27,379 nt of DNA from a virus: positions 1 to 27,379 of IMG/VR virus record IMGVR_UViG_3300030385_000917; one strand, 5' to 3'. Positions 8,818 to 18,179 of this stretch are shown here, piece by piece. The notes beneath the pieces were generated by a model. It did not search any database. It worked only from the letters and a program-made list of their open reading frames with translations, and was not told the origin of the DNA. Made by a program: the position numbers and the translations under genes. Positions within the stretch are counted from its first letter, which is position 1; every line of letters begins with the position of its first letter.

Positions 8818-9990
8818 ATGGGAAAATCTAAAGCACCACCGCCACCAGACTATGCAGCGGCAACTCGCGAGGGAGTTTATGCGGACATAGAGACTATGCC
8901 AGCACGGCGAAGGATTGAGGCCGCTTATCGTCTGGGCCAACCTGTGTCCTACGCTGATCCTCGCACGGGAAAGCAGGTGTCTGCCGATTTTAGGGGGTTG
9001 GGCGATATAGACATAACGGAGGCTGAAACGGAGGCATTGCTGGGGATGGTTCCGCAGATGACCGAGGCACAGCTTTCAAACCTGATAGAGTATGGACCAC
9101 AATTTATAGCAGAACAGAGAGAACAGATGCGTCAGGTTGATCCTGAGGGGTTCGGTTTAAGGGAAGAGTTTGCAGGAGGATTGAGGAGAGGAGAAGGCAC
9201 TGCTGAGGAACTTTTAGGGGAAGGCGTTGCAGTCCCTGAGTATGAAGAGGTCGCTGCCCCGACTCTGGCTGAGGCAGAGATGACTTCCGCTGGGAGGCAG
9301 GAGCTAGAGACTCAGCTTGCCGATCAGTTAATGAGGGGAGAACAGTTGACGCCTGAACAGCAGAGGATGTTGGAGCAGGGAGTACGAAGGGCTTCGGCTT
9401 CTCGAGGGCAGGCGTTGGGAGCTGGGTCAGGATTGCGTGAGGCGATTGCGAAGCTGGAGGGTGGAATGCAGTTAGGCCAGCAAAGGAGAGGTGAGTACCT
9501 AGGCTTCCTCGGCAGCGGACAGTCGGAGAGTGACACGGCCAACAGATTGGCGCAGCAGAACTTTGCTAACACGATGCAAAGGGTGCAACAAATCAATCAG
9601 GCACGGGGAGCCACATTCACTGGACAACAACAGAATCTAGGCCAGCAACTTGCTACGAGGCAGCAGGGGGTTGGTAACATACAATCCCTATTGGGATTAG
9701 CACCTGTAGCGGCTCAGGGCGGAATGATGGCTGGCTTCCAGCAGGGAGCTTCACCCTTTGCAACCCCGCAGATGCAGCGAGGGATGGGGTTAGACCCCGG
9801 AGCCGCAGCAGCAGGATCGGGGTTTGCCAGCAACGTGTTCGGAACTCAAGCAAGTATGTACGAGCCTAGCAGTCCTCTGGGAACTATTGCCGGGACGGTG
9901 TTAGGAGGTCTAGGCGGGTTCGGCGGCCAGATGCTGGGAGCAAGGATGGCATTAGGGCCGGAATGGCGGGACAGAGTCTTCCCGAAATAA
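8818..9990 (+). CDS. Internal virion / ejection protein (T7 gp14-like)
   Basis: This 390-residue protein starts two bases after the previous stop, with an AGGA site in the previous gene end. The N-terminus is Pro-rich (KAPPPPDYAAATREG). The middle is rich in Gln, Ala, Glu and Arg and predicted largely helical (LADQLMRGEQLTPEQQRML). Near the C-terminus there is a glycine-rich hydrophobic segment (LGTIAGTVLGGLGGFGGQML), which could enter a membrane. Small Gln-rich proteins of this kind, followed by two larger helical proteins, are the ejection proteins of short-tailed phages that extend the tail across the cell envelope during infection. The assignment is by composition and order. Confidence 0.7.
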   Translation: MGKSKAPPPPDYAAATREGVYADIETMPARRRIEAAYRLGQPVSYADPRTGKQVSADFRGLGDIDITEAETEALLGMVPQMTEAQLSNLIEYGPQFIAEQREQMRQVDPEGFGLREEFAGGLRRGEGTAEELLGEGVAVPEYEEVAAPTLAEAEMTSAGRQELETQLADQLMRGEQLTPEQQRMLEQGVRRASASRGQALGAGSGLREAIAKLEGGMQLGQQRRGEYLGFLGSGQSESDTANRLAQQNFANTMQRVQQINQARGATFTGQQQNLGQQLATRQQGVGNIQSLLGLAPVAAQGGMMAGFQQGASPFATPQMQRGMGLDPGAAAAGSGFASNVFGTQASMYEPSSPLGTIAGTVLGGLGGFGGQMLGARMALGPEWRDRVFPK

Positions 9991-10003
9991 CAGGAGAGTA
10001 ATT

Positions 10004-11716
10004 ATGGCAAGCCCATTTGAAAAAGCATTCTTAGCATCATCCGCAAAGGCTCCGAATCTCTTTGAGATGTTCGAGGGCAGGAGGAGGGAGTTGGATAGAG
10101 AGAAGGCAGCAAAAGAAGCAGAGAAAAGGACTGTGGTGAGGGCTGCACAAGCTAAGCTGGCATCCACTCTAGAGGCTTTGAGAAGCAGGGACCCCGCCTC
10201 GTTGGGGGCTGCTCTAGAGGAGCTGGGGTATCCCACTACAGAACGAAAGCCAGCAGGCGTGAAGCTCTCACCCATTGAGATGGTGAGGCAAGCTGCAGGG
10301 ATAGATCAGAAAAAGCTGTCCGCTATGGATGCAGTTAGGCAAAGTATGCCGCAAGGAGAGATAGGCACAGTCGAGAATATAAGGGCGCAGCAGGAGTATC
10401 TTGCTTCGATAACTGGCGCAGAGAGGAGAGCGGCGGCTGGGCCAGAGGCAGAAGCGGCTGCTCTGCTGAGGCAGGAGTCAGAACTTAGCGCGGCAGAGAC
10501 GTTGCAGAAACGTACGAGTGATCTCGCTATTAAGAACTATGCAGCCATGTATAGAGCTCAGGAAGCTGAGGTCGAGAAGACCAGAGCGACTGGAGCTAAA
10601 AGATCAGGAAGGGTAATTCTGGCAAAACAGGCGGGCGACTCCGGACAACCATTTAGTGTTGTCACCGAAACAATAGCCTCCAACGCTGAAGAGGGCGAGC
10701 TGGGAGGAGAGCTGCACAATGCGTGGGCATCTGGGCAAAAAAAATACCTGAAGCTAAACTACGGTGGGAGGGTTCAGAGAAGCATAGCTAAGGGCATTGC
10801 TGACCTAGATGCAGGGTTTACCCCGGTAAACCCGTGGACAGACCCTATAGATGCAGACGCCAACCTACACTGGGAAGAAATGGTTGATATAGCCCGCCTG
10901 AAACAACCGATAAAAAAGCATGAGGCTATACAGAAATCAGCAGCCGCCCTTCTAAAGATACAGACGGACAGGGAGAACTTAATGGAGTCGGTTGAGAAGG
11001 TTCCTCAGTATGAGCAGGCGCAAATGGCTTTTGACAAGTGGTGGGATGGTGTCGTGAGCAGGATACCAACGGTGGGTGGAGCAAGACCAACGGCGAGTCA
11101 GATAAGAGCAGAAGCAGTAAAAAGGGGGATCGAACCGGGAGCCGTTCTCACTTTAGCTTTAGGCAGGATCGGCATACCCAGATTCAGGGACTTTAATTTC
11201 AACAACTTTGTCAAGCGCGGTCAGGGTTGGTTCGAGTCTGCAGAAATCCTAGAGACTCGGGCGGGCGGAAAGCCCGTTCACTACACAACCCCGTTCTCCT
11301 CACTGGAAGTATTGTCTCGTTCCGCTGCTGGAACGGAAGAAGAAGCCATCGAGGGAGCAGAGATAGGGGCAAGAGCTAGGTTTGCTGGAGATAGGAAGAC
11401 TGCAGGGCTGGGCTGGAGCGAATCCATCAGGCTTCTGGGGCTTCCAGCCACTACAGGATACATTGTGGAACGTGCTCCAGAAGTCTTCACGATTCCAGTT
11501 ACGACTAAAGACCCTCAAGGGAATGTGGTGACAGAGGATGTTGAGTTAACGCATAGGATTAGAAGGAATCCGACTAGACCGCTTACGCCTATAGAATTTC
11601 ACAAGGCAAGAAGTGAGCAGATGCAGAGGAATCAATTCACGGAAGACCCAACAAGCCCGAAGGACAAGGCTGGGAACTTTATTAGTGGAAGAGAAATATG
11701 GATTAGAGTCAACTAG
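10004..11716 (+). CDS. Internal virion / ejection protein (T7 gp15-like)
   Basis: This 570-residue protein is preceded by AGGAGAGTAATT. The first 200 residues are almost entirely charged helix (RRRELDREKAAKEAEKRTV and following) with many Ala, Glu, Lys and Arg. The remainder is mixed helix and strand, with segments such as TPFSSLEVLSRSAAG and RRNPTRPLTPIEFHKARSEQ. No signal peptide, membrane segment or catalytic motif is evident. It lies between the gp14-like gene and the giant gp16-like gene, the position of the second ejection protein in T7-like phages. I do not recognise the sequence itself. Confidence 0.65.
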   Translation: MASPFEKAFLASSAKAPNLFEMFEGRRRELDREKAAKEAEKRTVVRAAQAKLASTLEALRSRDPASLGAALEELGYPTTERKPAGVKLSPIEMVRQAAGIDQKKLSAMDAVRQSMPQGEIGTVENIRAQQEYLASITGAERRAAAGPEAEAAALLRQESELSAAETLQKRTSDLAIKNYAAMYRAQEAEVEKTRATGAKRSGRVILAKQAGDSGQPFSVVTETIASNAEEGELGGELHNAWASGQKKYLKLNYGGRVQRSIAKGIADLDAGFTPVNPWTDPIDADANLHWEEMVDIARLKQPIKKHEAIQKSAAALLKIQTDRENLMESVEKVPQYEQAQMAFDKWWDGVVSRIPTVGGARPTASQIRAEAVKRGIEPGAVLTLALGRIGIPRFRDFNFNNFVKRGQGWFESAEILETRAGGKPVHYTTPFSSLEVLSRSAAGTEEEAIEGAEIGARARFAGDRKTAGLGWSESIRLLGLPATTGYIVERAPEVFTIPVTTKDPQGNVVTEDVELTHRIRRNPTRPLTPIEFHKARSEQMQRNQFTEDPTSPKDKAGNFISGREIWIRVN

Positions 11717-11725
11717 GGAACTAGG

Positions 11726-14700
11726 ATGGAGCCCTTCTACTACAATCTCACTCTGAGTGACGGAACCAGCATAACCGTAGCGTCCCCTACCCCCCTTAGC
11801 TATGAAGAGGTCCAGAGGATAAAGAAAGACAAGGAGGAGAACATAAAGAAAACCGGAGGTCCGATAAAGGTCACCGGAAGGGTAGCGGGAGAGACTGTAG
11901 GGGGAGTAGTATCGGGGACATCGGATATACTGGCAGGTGGGGAAAGCCTAGATGCCCTTGTTGGAGGATGGATTCTTGAAACGCTGGGGTTCAGGGATGC
12001 GGCTAAGTGGAGCAGGGAATCACAGCAAAGGGCGGCTAGGGAGGTATGGGGAGAAGGGGGGCTGGGGGGAGTTGGCACTGGAATCACAGAAGCCTCAAGG
12101 GCGTTAGCACCTGACTCAACCATAGGCGATATAGGGGGATTTCTGGGAGGAACAGGAGGGAGAATGGTTCCGCTAATTCTAGGAACATGGGCTACCGGAG
12201 GCGGAACTGCTCTAGGCATGGGAGCCTCCGCATTCGGCTGGGCAGGAACCCAGCAGACGGGTGCTGCCATGAAGCAGTATGAGGAGATAGAAATGGACAG
12301 GCTGAGGAAGGAGCTGCCTGACTCTCCTGAATCAGAGCTGTACGCGATTGCCGCTGGAAGGGCTATTGGCCCAGCACTGGTAAGTGGAGCGAAGACCGGA
12401 GTAATAACTGCAATCGGCGGGGCAGTGGCGGGAAGGCTGGGGCTGTTTGCTGAGACAAATCTTAGAGTCGGCCCTCAGTACGCAGCGAGAATAGCCGAGG
12501 CGTCTAAACAAGGCATATTAAGAAGAGCGGGGATGGCGGCTGCAGTGGAAGGGGTTGAGGAAGGGGTTGATGAGTTTGTTGACGCCTACTTTACTGAGCG
12601 CAGGTATAAGCCCGAACTGTGGGAAGGGCACGGGGAGGCTTTCAAGCGGATAATGAAGGGGGTCGGTGCTGGAGCATTTTTCGGGGGGATCATAGGAGGA
12701 GCAGGAGCCTACGGGCAGAAGAAAAGAACAGCTCGCGAGCTTGAGGAGATGAAGGCAGAGGTCGCGAGGGCCATAGCTCCTAAGTTCGAGGCTGCGTGGA
12801 TGAAGAAGCTGGACGAGGGAAAGTGGATTGACCCTGAGATAGCTAAGATAGACAGGGAGCAAATACGTGGCAAGTGGACATTAAGGGAGCTTAACGAGTA
12901 TCAGGAGCTGGGCAGACTCAAGGCGGTGCTTAACAAGGACATCGGAGATGCCTATGTCAGAAATCTCACAGACCCGAACACTGAGCTATCTAAGGGCGAA
13001 CAGGAGCTTCTGAGGAAAGTGGGGAGAGAGGCTGAGATACTTCTTGCTGACATAGACGCAGGGAAAAAGAAAGTCTATGACGCAGACACTCAGAAAGTCC
13101 TCGATGAGGCTGGCGCAAAGACGGTTGAAGAACTTTACGATATGTCAACGAAAGGGTTGCTTCCGAAGCAGAAGCAATTCCTCGATAAAGCATTGATAGA
13201 GATGGGGACAGTCGAGGCCCCCCCAGAGATAGAGGTAGCCACTGGTGCAGAAACCTTAGGGATAGCCCCGACCTCTCCAGTTGGAATATCCACACCTCCT
13301 GTGTCTGAAGAAGTCGAACGGGGAGATTTTCTCGTCAGGGAAGGTGGCGCGGAGCTGAGTTACGGAGGCGCAGCACAACCATTCCTGCCGAGGGTTCGTG
13401 AGTCGAGACAGATTCCTCAGGTAACTCCCACGCCTGAGGGGGAGGTGGCAGTACCGTATATCCCTGAGGTTCCGATGCTGGAAGGAGAGGTGTCGGCTGA
13501 GGAACAGGCTGCGGCTGTGGCAGAGATGGAGGCTGCTGCCATTGCAAAGGGGGATAAGCCTGAGAGGTTCGGGCCTAAGGGAATAGTGGTAAAGGACTTG
13601 CAGAAGGCACAGCAAGCGTTCGGCGTTGATGCTCCTCCAGCCGTGGAGACTGGACCCACTAAGGTGGCGGATGCTGGCCCTGACGTGTCAATCCGTGACC
13701 CCGAAGATGTGTCTTCGGCATGGGAACCTGAGGGGACGATTGAACCTCCTCGTGCTGTAAGGAGGATAAAGAAGAGGATAGCTAAGGGCAAAGACCTGCT
13801 CAGCAAGGAAGAGAAAGGGAAGTTAAGGAAGTGGGAGAAGAAACTGGAGAAAATTCAGGCTGAGAGGGCTAGGCATAAGGCTAAGAGAGAGGCTAAGGGG
13901 ATTAGATATATGCGCTCTGGAGGACTGAGTGATGAACAGGCCATTGATGCTGGGATCGCTGCTGCACTGGTGGCACTGAAGGCTGGTCAGTCAGTATCGG
14001 ACTCTGTGAAAGCGGGGGTAGCTGCGGCAAACGCAGTTGGATTCAGGAATAGCGGCGTCACCTCAGAGGAGACAGAGGACAGGATTTTATCAGGAATGAA
14101 GGACAGCGTGGCTGCTGTAACTGCAGGGGAGACTGTAACCCCGTCTAAGCTTGAGCTGGGTAAGATCAGTGAGGCACTCGAAGCATTCAAGAAGAGTGGA
14201 CACGCTACAGCCCCTCAGCCTGTTTCGGGGGTTATTCCAGCCGAGCAAAGCAAAGATGCACTTGACGTAGCCCTGAAAGTTTTCAAGAAGAAAGGCTCCA
14301 TACCTGAGGCACTGGATGCAGCTTATGCCTCCCTTGACGGGACATCCGTATCAAGGGGAGCGTTCGATTCAGGAATGGTGCAGAAGATGATAACTGCAGT
14401 TGACGAGATGAACGCTGGCAACACGATAGAGGGAGCGTCAGCGGCTGCAGTAGCCACAGACACCAGCGTGATGCCGAATGAGATAAAGAATCAGATAAGG
14501 CTAAGGGCCGAAGATGAGGACAAGGGGATAAGCCTCCTTCCTGATACCAGTTTCGTAGGAAAACTATTTAATATGCCGCAGTGGTTGTGGAACCAGATGG
14601 TCGGGAGACAGGAGGACACTCTGGAATATTACGGATTCAATGCCCTTGCGGTAAGATGGAACAAGATGGAAGTAGACAGCAAGAAGCTGGCGGGAAGATT

Positions 14701-17434
14701 CGCCTCTATGGTATTCGACAGGAAAGGCGGGTACAACGAGGCTAAGGACATAATGCACCTATGGACAACCATAAAGAGTTCGGAACTAGAGGGAGTTGAG
14801 GCCGAGGTAGACGATTACTGGAGGGCAAGGCACATATTTCAGCAGAAGAAGGGGCCAGAGCCGCCCCTTGAGACGCTGTCCCCAGTCGCTAAAAACATAG
14901 TGGAGGGCGTGGGAGAGGCTTATGACGCGATGGGAGCTCACGCGAGAGATGAGACGAGGGTATACGTTGTGGACTCGAAGGGAAATGTCAAACTGGGAGA
15001 TTTCAAGCTGGGCAAAGAGGGGTTCCCTATGGTGATGAAGGCTGAATACCGGACAGTCCTAGAGAACCTGCACAAAAAAAGCAAAGCAACTCCAACCATA
15101 GAGTTCCTGATAGACCGGGTGGGAAGGACTGTCAAGGGAGTGAAAGATGTAGAAACCCTAGTCGAGTGGAGGGACAGGCATAAGGTCAGGGGGTATGGCA
15201 GCAACAGGGATGGGACTGAGACTACTTCACAGTTGATGAGCCAGTTAGAAAAGAAGAGGGAGAACCCGCTGGACGCTGATCTGCTGGACTTCAGCTTAGA
15301 CGCCTTCCTAGGGTACATAAACAACTGGTCGCAGAGGATAGCAGAGATAGAGGCATTCGGTCAGGGTATAGACCCAGCAATGGACGGCAAAGACGCCTTC
15401 GAGGTGGTGATTGAAATAGTTCATAAGAGATACGGTAAGCCACTTAGAAGCACCGAGATCAACGCACTCAAGAGGGCAAGAGCTGCGGCATACAGGGATG
15501 TAGGGGGGTGGATAGGGCAGACGGGGGAGAAGGTTGCGGCTGGGCTTGAGTCCTTTGCATCCGCCACAATGCTTACCGGAGTGGCAAGTGCCATACGCAA
15601 CGGGACTGGAGCACTACAGAATGTTGCGGGAGCATACTACGCTGGTAACACATCGGCGGCATTGAGGGCACTGGGAAGGCTGGCAGGAAGAGGAGCGAAC
15701 GCAGTATCAGGGAAGCTCTTAGGCACGGACTTGATAGTCCTGCAGGATGCAGCCATAGACGCAGCTAAGCTGAGAAGCTGGGGGGTTTTGCAACAGGACT
15801 TGACTCACCTTATGACTGGGTACGAGGCAACTGCCACAGAGGCGGAAGGTAAAGGGAAGAAGATCACCGCGAAGGAAGAGATTGAGAAGATAAGGTTGGG
15901 GGAGCTTTCCATAATAGACGTAGCCCTTCGCAGGATAAGAAAGATTCAGGGCATAGGACTTTCAATCACTGGATTCAAGGGCACAGAATTTACGGTGAGG
16001 TATGATTCAGCATTGACCGCTCGTGTTCTGGTAGCTGACGCAATAGATGCAAAAAGGGACAAAAGCAATCCCCAGCTACTAGAGGAGTTCAGGAGCTTCG
16101 CTGGTGGGATGAAGGGATTTGATGATGCTAAGATCAATCGGCTGTTGAAGGGTGACGATGCGGCGATGGTTGATTTCGTTGTGAGGTTCGTTACCGACAC
16201 TCAGGGAGGCTACACTCCGAACCAGTTACCATTCTGGTTAACCACTCCCATGGGAAGGTTCATGGGCAAGTTCATGCCCTACGGCATAATGATGAACCAG
16301 CTTCACGCTAAGAACATTAGAAGAAGGTTCAGAAAGTCAGTAAAGAAGGCGGGAGGTGACCCAGACAATATGTCTGATGCGGTTACAAAGGCGAAGTTCA
16401 AAGACCTCAAGGCATACGGCATAGGATCGCTATTATCCGTTAAGGACTTGATGGCTATGGCTGCTCTATTCGGCGGCGGCGGCGAGGCGTTCTGGCAATT
16501 CATGGCATCCCTATTCGGAATGAACAGGGATGTTCCAACATGGCATGAGATAGCGTCAGGGGACGATCCCCTCCCGAAGAGAATGTGGGACTTAGCAGGA
16601 AGATGGTACGAGAACATCCAGTACACAGGAACGATGGGGGCAGTGATGGAGGCAGGGGAGCAGGGGTTGGCGGTATTCGGACATGAGAGCAAGCGACAAA
16701 AAGACTTACTGGAACCCGCTGGCCTAGCGATAGCGTGGAACGCATACCACTATATGCAGGATGCACAAAGTCAGGAAGAGTATCTTGATGCCGAACTCAT
16801 GGAGAAATACTTTGAGAAACAGTTCAGCCTGTGGAGGTATGGCAAGAGGGCAACCTACAGGGTGTCAAACGCAGTCGAACTTGACTGGGACAGAGCTAGA
16901 CGGCACAAGCTTAGGCAGGACTATTACGCCCTCAAGAATGCAGCAGACAGGTACGCAGATCACAAGGGGATGGACACCGACTCCATGTTCAGTGGTGGAG
17001 GAAGATTCCTGCCTTCTCCCTACAAGAGATTTTACACAGACATACATGACGAGCTGTATCTGGGCAACACGATTGGAGCTAGGGAAGCTGCCCTGAAGGT
17101 GGCTTCTCTGATGGGAGATGACAGAGACAAGTCGTGGAGCAGGGTGTCCAGTTCCGTTGTTAGCTCGCAACCCCTGAAGGTGGGGGGCTACACAAACACA
17201 GACATTCAGAATGACTTCCTCAAGTGGGCTAAGCGCAACTTGTCTTATGACGACTATGCCAGTATAGTTAATCTACAGCAAACCTACGAGGGAACAGCTA
17301 GGGCGGCAGGACTGATCTCAGGCGGGAACGCTAGGGTGATGCGGGGAATGAAGATAGACATGAACAAGAGGACCCCTAAGAGCAGGAAGAAGAAACCGCC
17401 CGATAGAATTGAAGAGATTCTGAGGGGTTACTAG
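11726..17434 (+). CDS. Giant internal virion / ejection protein (T7 gp16-like)
   Basis: This protein has 1902 residues. The N-terminus reads YNLTLSDGTSITVASPTPLS, a short beta motif often found at the start of phage ejection proteins. Residues 50-330 are rich in glycine and hydrophobics, with several possible membrane-inserting stretches (GGFLGGTGGRMVPLILG, GAFFGGIIGGAGAYG). Residues 530-680 are Pro/Glu/Val-rich and probably unstructured. Residues 675-730 are a very basic helix. After about residue 945 there is a large helical domain. It includes a hydrophobic segment near 1275-1310 and a conserved-looking TPMGRFMGKFMPYG patch near 1506-1519, reminiscent of the large polyvalent proteins carried by mobile elements. 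The C-terminus is basic (SRKKKPP). I see no convincing transglycosylase catalytic motif, unlike T7 gp16. It probably forms the trans-envelope channel. The weak GGGAACTAGG site suggests modest initiation. Confidence 0.75.
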   Translation: MEPFYYNLTLSDGTSITVASPTPLSYEEVQRIKKDKEENIKKTGGPIKVTGRVAGETVGGVVSGTSDILAGGESLDALVGGWILETLGFRDAAKWSRESQQRAAREVWGEGGLGGVGTGITEASRALAPDSTIGDIGGFLGGTGGRMVPLILGTWATGGGTALGMGASAFGWAGTQQTGAAMKQYEEIEMDRLRKELPDSPESELYAIAAGRAIGPALVSGAKTGVITAIGGAVAGRLGLFAETNLRVGPQYAARIAEASKQGILRRAGMAAAVEGVEEGVDEFVDAYFTERRYKPELWEGHGEAFKRIMKGVGAGAFFGGIIGGAGAYGQKKRTARELEEMKAEVARAIAPKFEAAWMKKLDEGKWIDPEIAKIDREQIRGKWTLRELNEYQELGRLKAVLNKDIGDAYVRNLTDPNTELSKGEQELLRKVGREAEILLADIDAGKKKVYDADTQKVLDEAGAKTVEELYDMSTKGLLPKQKQFLDKALIEMGTVEAPPEIEVATGAETLGIAPTSPVGISTPPVSEEVERGDFLVREGGAELSYGGAAQPFLPRVRESRQIPQVTPTPEGEVAVPYIPEVPMLEGEVSAEEQAAAVAEMEAAAIAKGDKPERFGPKGIVVKDLQKAQQAFGVDAPPAVETGPTKVADAGPDVSIRDPEDVSSAWEPEGTIEPPRAVRRIKKRIAKGKDLLSKEEKGKLRKWEKKLEKIQAERARHKAKREAKGIRYMRSGGLSDEQAIDAGIAAALVALKAGQSVSDSVKAGVAAANAVGFRNSGVTSEETEDRILSGMKDSVAAVTAGETVTPSKLELGKISEALEAFKKSGHATAPQPVSGVIPAEQSKDALDVALKVFKKKGSIPEALDAAYASLDGTSVSRGAFDSGMVQKMITAVDEMNAGNTIEGASAAAVATDTSVMPNEIKNQIRLRAEDEDKGISLLPDTSFVGKLFNMPQWLWNQMVGRQEDTLEYYGFNALAVRWNKMEVDSKKLAGRFASMVFDRKGGYNEAKDIMHLWTTIKSSELEGVEAEVDDYWRARHIFQQKKGPEPPLETLSPVAKNIVEGVGEAYDAMGAHARDETRVYVVDSKGNVKLGDFKLGKEGFPMVMKAEYRTVLENLHKKSKATPTIEFLIDRVGRTVKGVKDVETLVEWRDRHKVRGYGSNRDGTETTSQLMSQLEKKRENPLDADLLDFSLDAFLGYINNWSQRIAEIEAFGQGIDPAMDGKDAFEVVIEIVHKRYGKPLRSTEINALKRARAAAYRDVGGWIGQTGEKVAAGLESFASATMLTGVASAIRNGTGALQNVAGAYYAGNTSAALRALGRLAGRGANAVSGKLLGTDLIVLQDAAIDAAKLRSWGVLQQDLTHLMTGYEATATEAEGKGKKITAKEEIEKIRLGELSIIDVALRRIRKIQGIGLSITGFKGTEFTVRYDSALTARVLVADAIDAKRDKSNPQLLEEFRSFAGGMKGFDDAKINRLLKGDDAAMVDFVVRFVTDTQGGYTPNQLPFWLTTPMGRFMGKFMPYGIMMNQLHAKNIRRRFRKSVKKAGGDPDNMSDAVTKAKFKDLKAYGIGSLLSVKDLMAMAALFGGGGEAFWQFMASLFGMNRDVPTWHEIASGDDPLPKRMWDLAGRWYENIQYTGTMGAVMEAGEQGLAVFGHESKRQKDLLEPAGLAIAWNAYHYMQDAQSQEEYLDAELMEKYFEKQFSLWRYGKRATYRVSNAVELDWDRARRHKLRQDYYALKNAADRYADHKGMDTDSMFSGGGRFLPSPYKRFYTDIHDELYLGNTIGAREAALKVASLMGDDRDKSWSRVSSSVVSSQPLKVGGYTNTDIQNDFLKWAKRNLSYDDYASIVNLQQTYEGTARAAGLISGGNARVMRGMKIDMNKRTPKSRKKKPPDRIEEILRGY

Positions 17435-17505
17435 CGTATGTCTGCAGACATACGCAAAGGCTTCACACGATCATGTGAAGCTCAAGAGATTGTGTTACAC
17501 AATCT
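17434..17505 (+). repeat. Three consecutive inverted repeats (hairpin cluster)
   Basis: First, a perfect 22-bp palindrome at 17434-17455 with half-site GCGTATGTCTG; its first G is the last base of the TAG stop. Second, arms GCTTCACA (17460-17467) and TGTGAAGC (17474-17481) with a six-base loop. Third, arms AGATTGTG (17487-17494) and CACAATCT (17498-17505) with loop TTA. No T-run follows any of them, so they are not standard intrinsic terminators. They occupy most of the gap between the giant virion gene and the nuclease gene at 17518. They could be RNA structures, protein-binding sites or cruciform-forming DNA. Confidence 0.85.
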
Positions 17506-17517
17506 TACAGACAATGG

Positions 17518-17943
17518 ATGGACAAGAAAAGGACAGGCAGCGTTGCGGAGCTGGCCGTTGCAACTAAACTAGCAGAGTTAGGTTTCACGGTTAGCTGGCC
17601 TTTAATAGAGGACTCGTATGACCTGATCGCGGAGAAGGACGGGCATTCACGAAGGGTACAGGTCAAGTCCGCAGGACTTAACAAGGGGGGAAGCTATAGA
17701 TGCGCCACCGTCCACGGGAGCCCAGCCAGACAGAGCTACACTAAGAGAGACTGTGACGTGGTGGTCCTTCACGCTTCCTACTCTAAAGACTTCGACGATA
17801 TGATATTCGACGGGTTCTATATTATTCCCGTGGAGGATATAGCCGGACATCGCACTGCCGTGATCTTTCCTGCAGGGAAAGGGAGAGGGAACATCAAGGT
17901 ATGCAAATGGGAGAAGTACAAGGATGGCTGGGATAAAATATAA
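17518..17943 (+). CDS. PD-(D/E)XK endonuclease, I-Ssp6803I-like (PDDEXK_5 type)
   Basis: This 141-residue protein carries the motif chain of the group I intron-associated PD-(D/E)XK family. Residues GSVAELAVATKLAELGF give helix-borne E11. D35 is in SYDLI, and the catalytic strand is RRVQVKSA with Q48-V-K50 (Gln replaces the usual second acid, as in I-Ssp6803I and some resolvases). A later segment, DVVVLHASYSKDFDDM and FYIIPVEDI, matches the usual C-terminal half. It is expected to cut DNA in a metal-dependent way. It could be a free-standing homing endonuclease, a resolvase-like enzyme or a packaging/defence nuclease. There is no Shine-Dalgarno site; three hairpins lie immediately upstream. 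It lies at the junction of the late block and the opposite-strand replication block. Confidence 0.75.
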   Translation: MDKKRTGSVAELAVATKLAELGFTVSWPLIEDSYDLIAEKDGHSRRVQVKSAGLNKGGSYRCATVHGSPARQSYTKRDCDVVVLHASYSKDFDDMIFDGFYIIPVEDIAGHRTAVIFPAGKGRGNIKVCKWEKYKDGWDKI

Positions 17944-18178
17944 GAAGCTGCTGGGGAAAATGGTGGAAGTAGAATGGGAAGACCCCAGCGGGTACATCAA
18001 CGAAAACCTCAGTGACGTGAAGCTCTCGAAGTGTACCTCGTGGGGGGTGTTGAAGGAGCTGAAGAAGAACTGTATCATTCTCCAGACATCGAAGTATGAA
18101 GACTCAGAGAGCGGCGATTACACCACGATCAACAATGGGTGCATCACCGCCCTCCGAGCGTACCAACCGGACTCGTAG
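17924..18178 (+). CDS. Small conserved-looking hypothetical protein
   Basis: This 84-residue ORF overlaps the nuclease gene by 20 bases, with a putative AAGG directly upstream of the ATG inside that gene. The sequence alternates short strands: MVEVEWEDPSG, then VKLSKCTSWGVLKELKKNCIILQTS, then DYTTINNGCITALRAY. The pattern, with strands around a GW/GV pair and a final ...I-x-x-G-C-I... strand, resembles a family of short beta-rich phage and bacterial proteins of unknown function. Its stop nearly touches the stop of the opposing DnaD-like gene (one base between), so two convergent transcripts must overlap. No function can be assigned. Confidence 0.65.
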   Translation: MAGIKYKKLLGKMVEVEWEDPSGYINENLSDVKLSKCTSWGVLKELKKNCIILQTSKYEDSESGDYTTINNGCITALRAYQPDS

Positions 18179-18179
18179 C

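Noticed and set aside
12518-13806. Several - strand ORFs within the giant virion gene
   Set aside because: They lack ribosome sites and have low-complexity Pro/Ser/Leu-rich products expected from antisense frames of a biased gene.
11726-17434. Lytic transglycosylase domain in the giant ejection protein
   Set aside because: No E-S-G-G / M-Q-F / A-Y-N-A-G motif series was found, unlike T7 gp16.
17434-17505. Hairpin cluster as ordinary intrinsic terminators
   Set aside because: None of the three hairpins is followed by a T-run on either strand.
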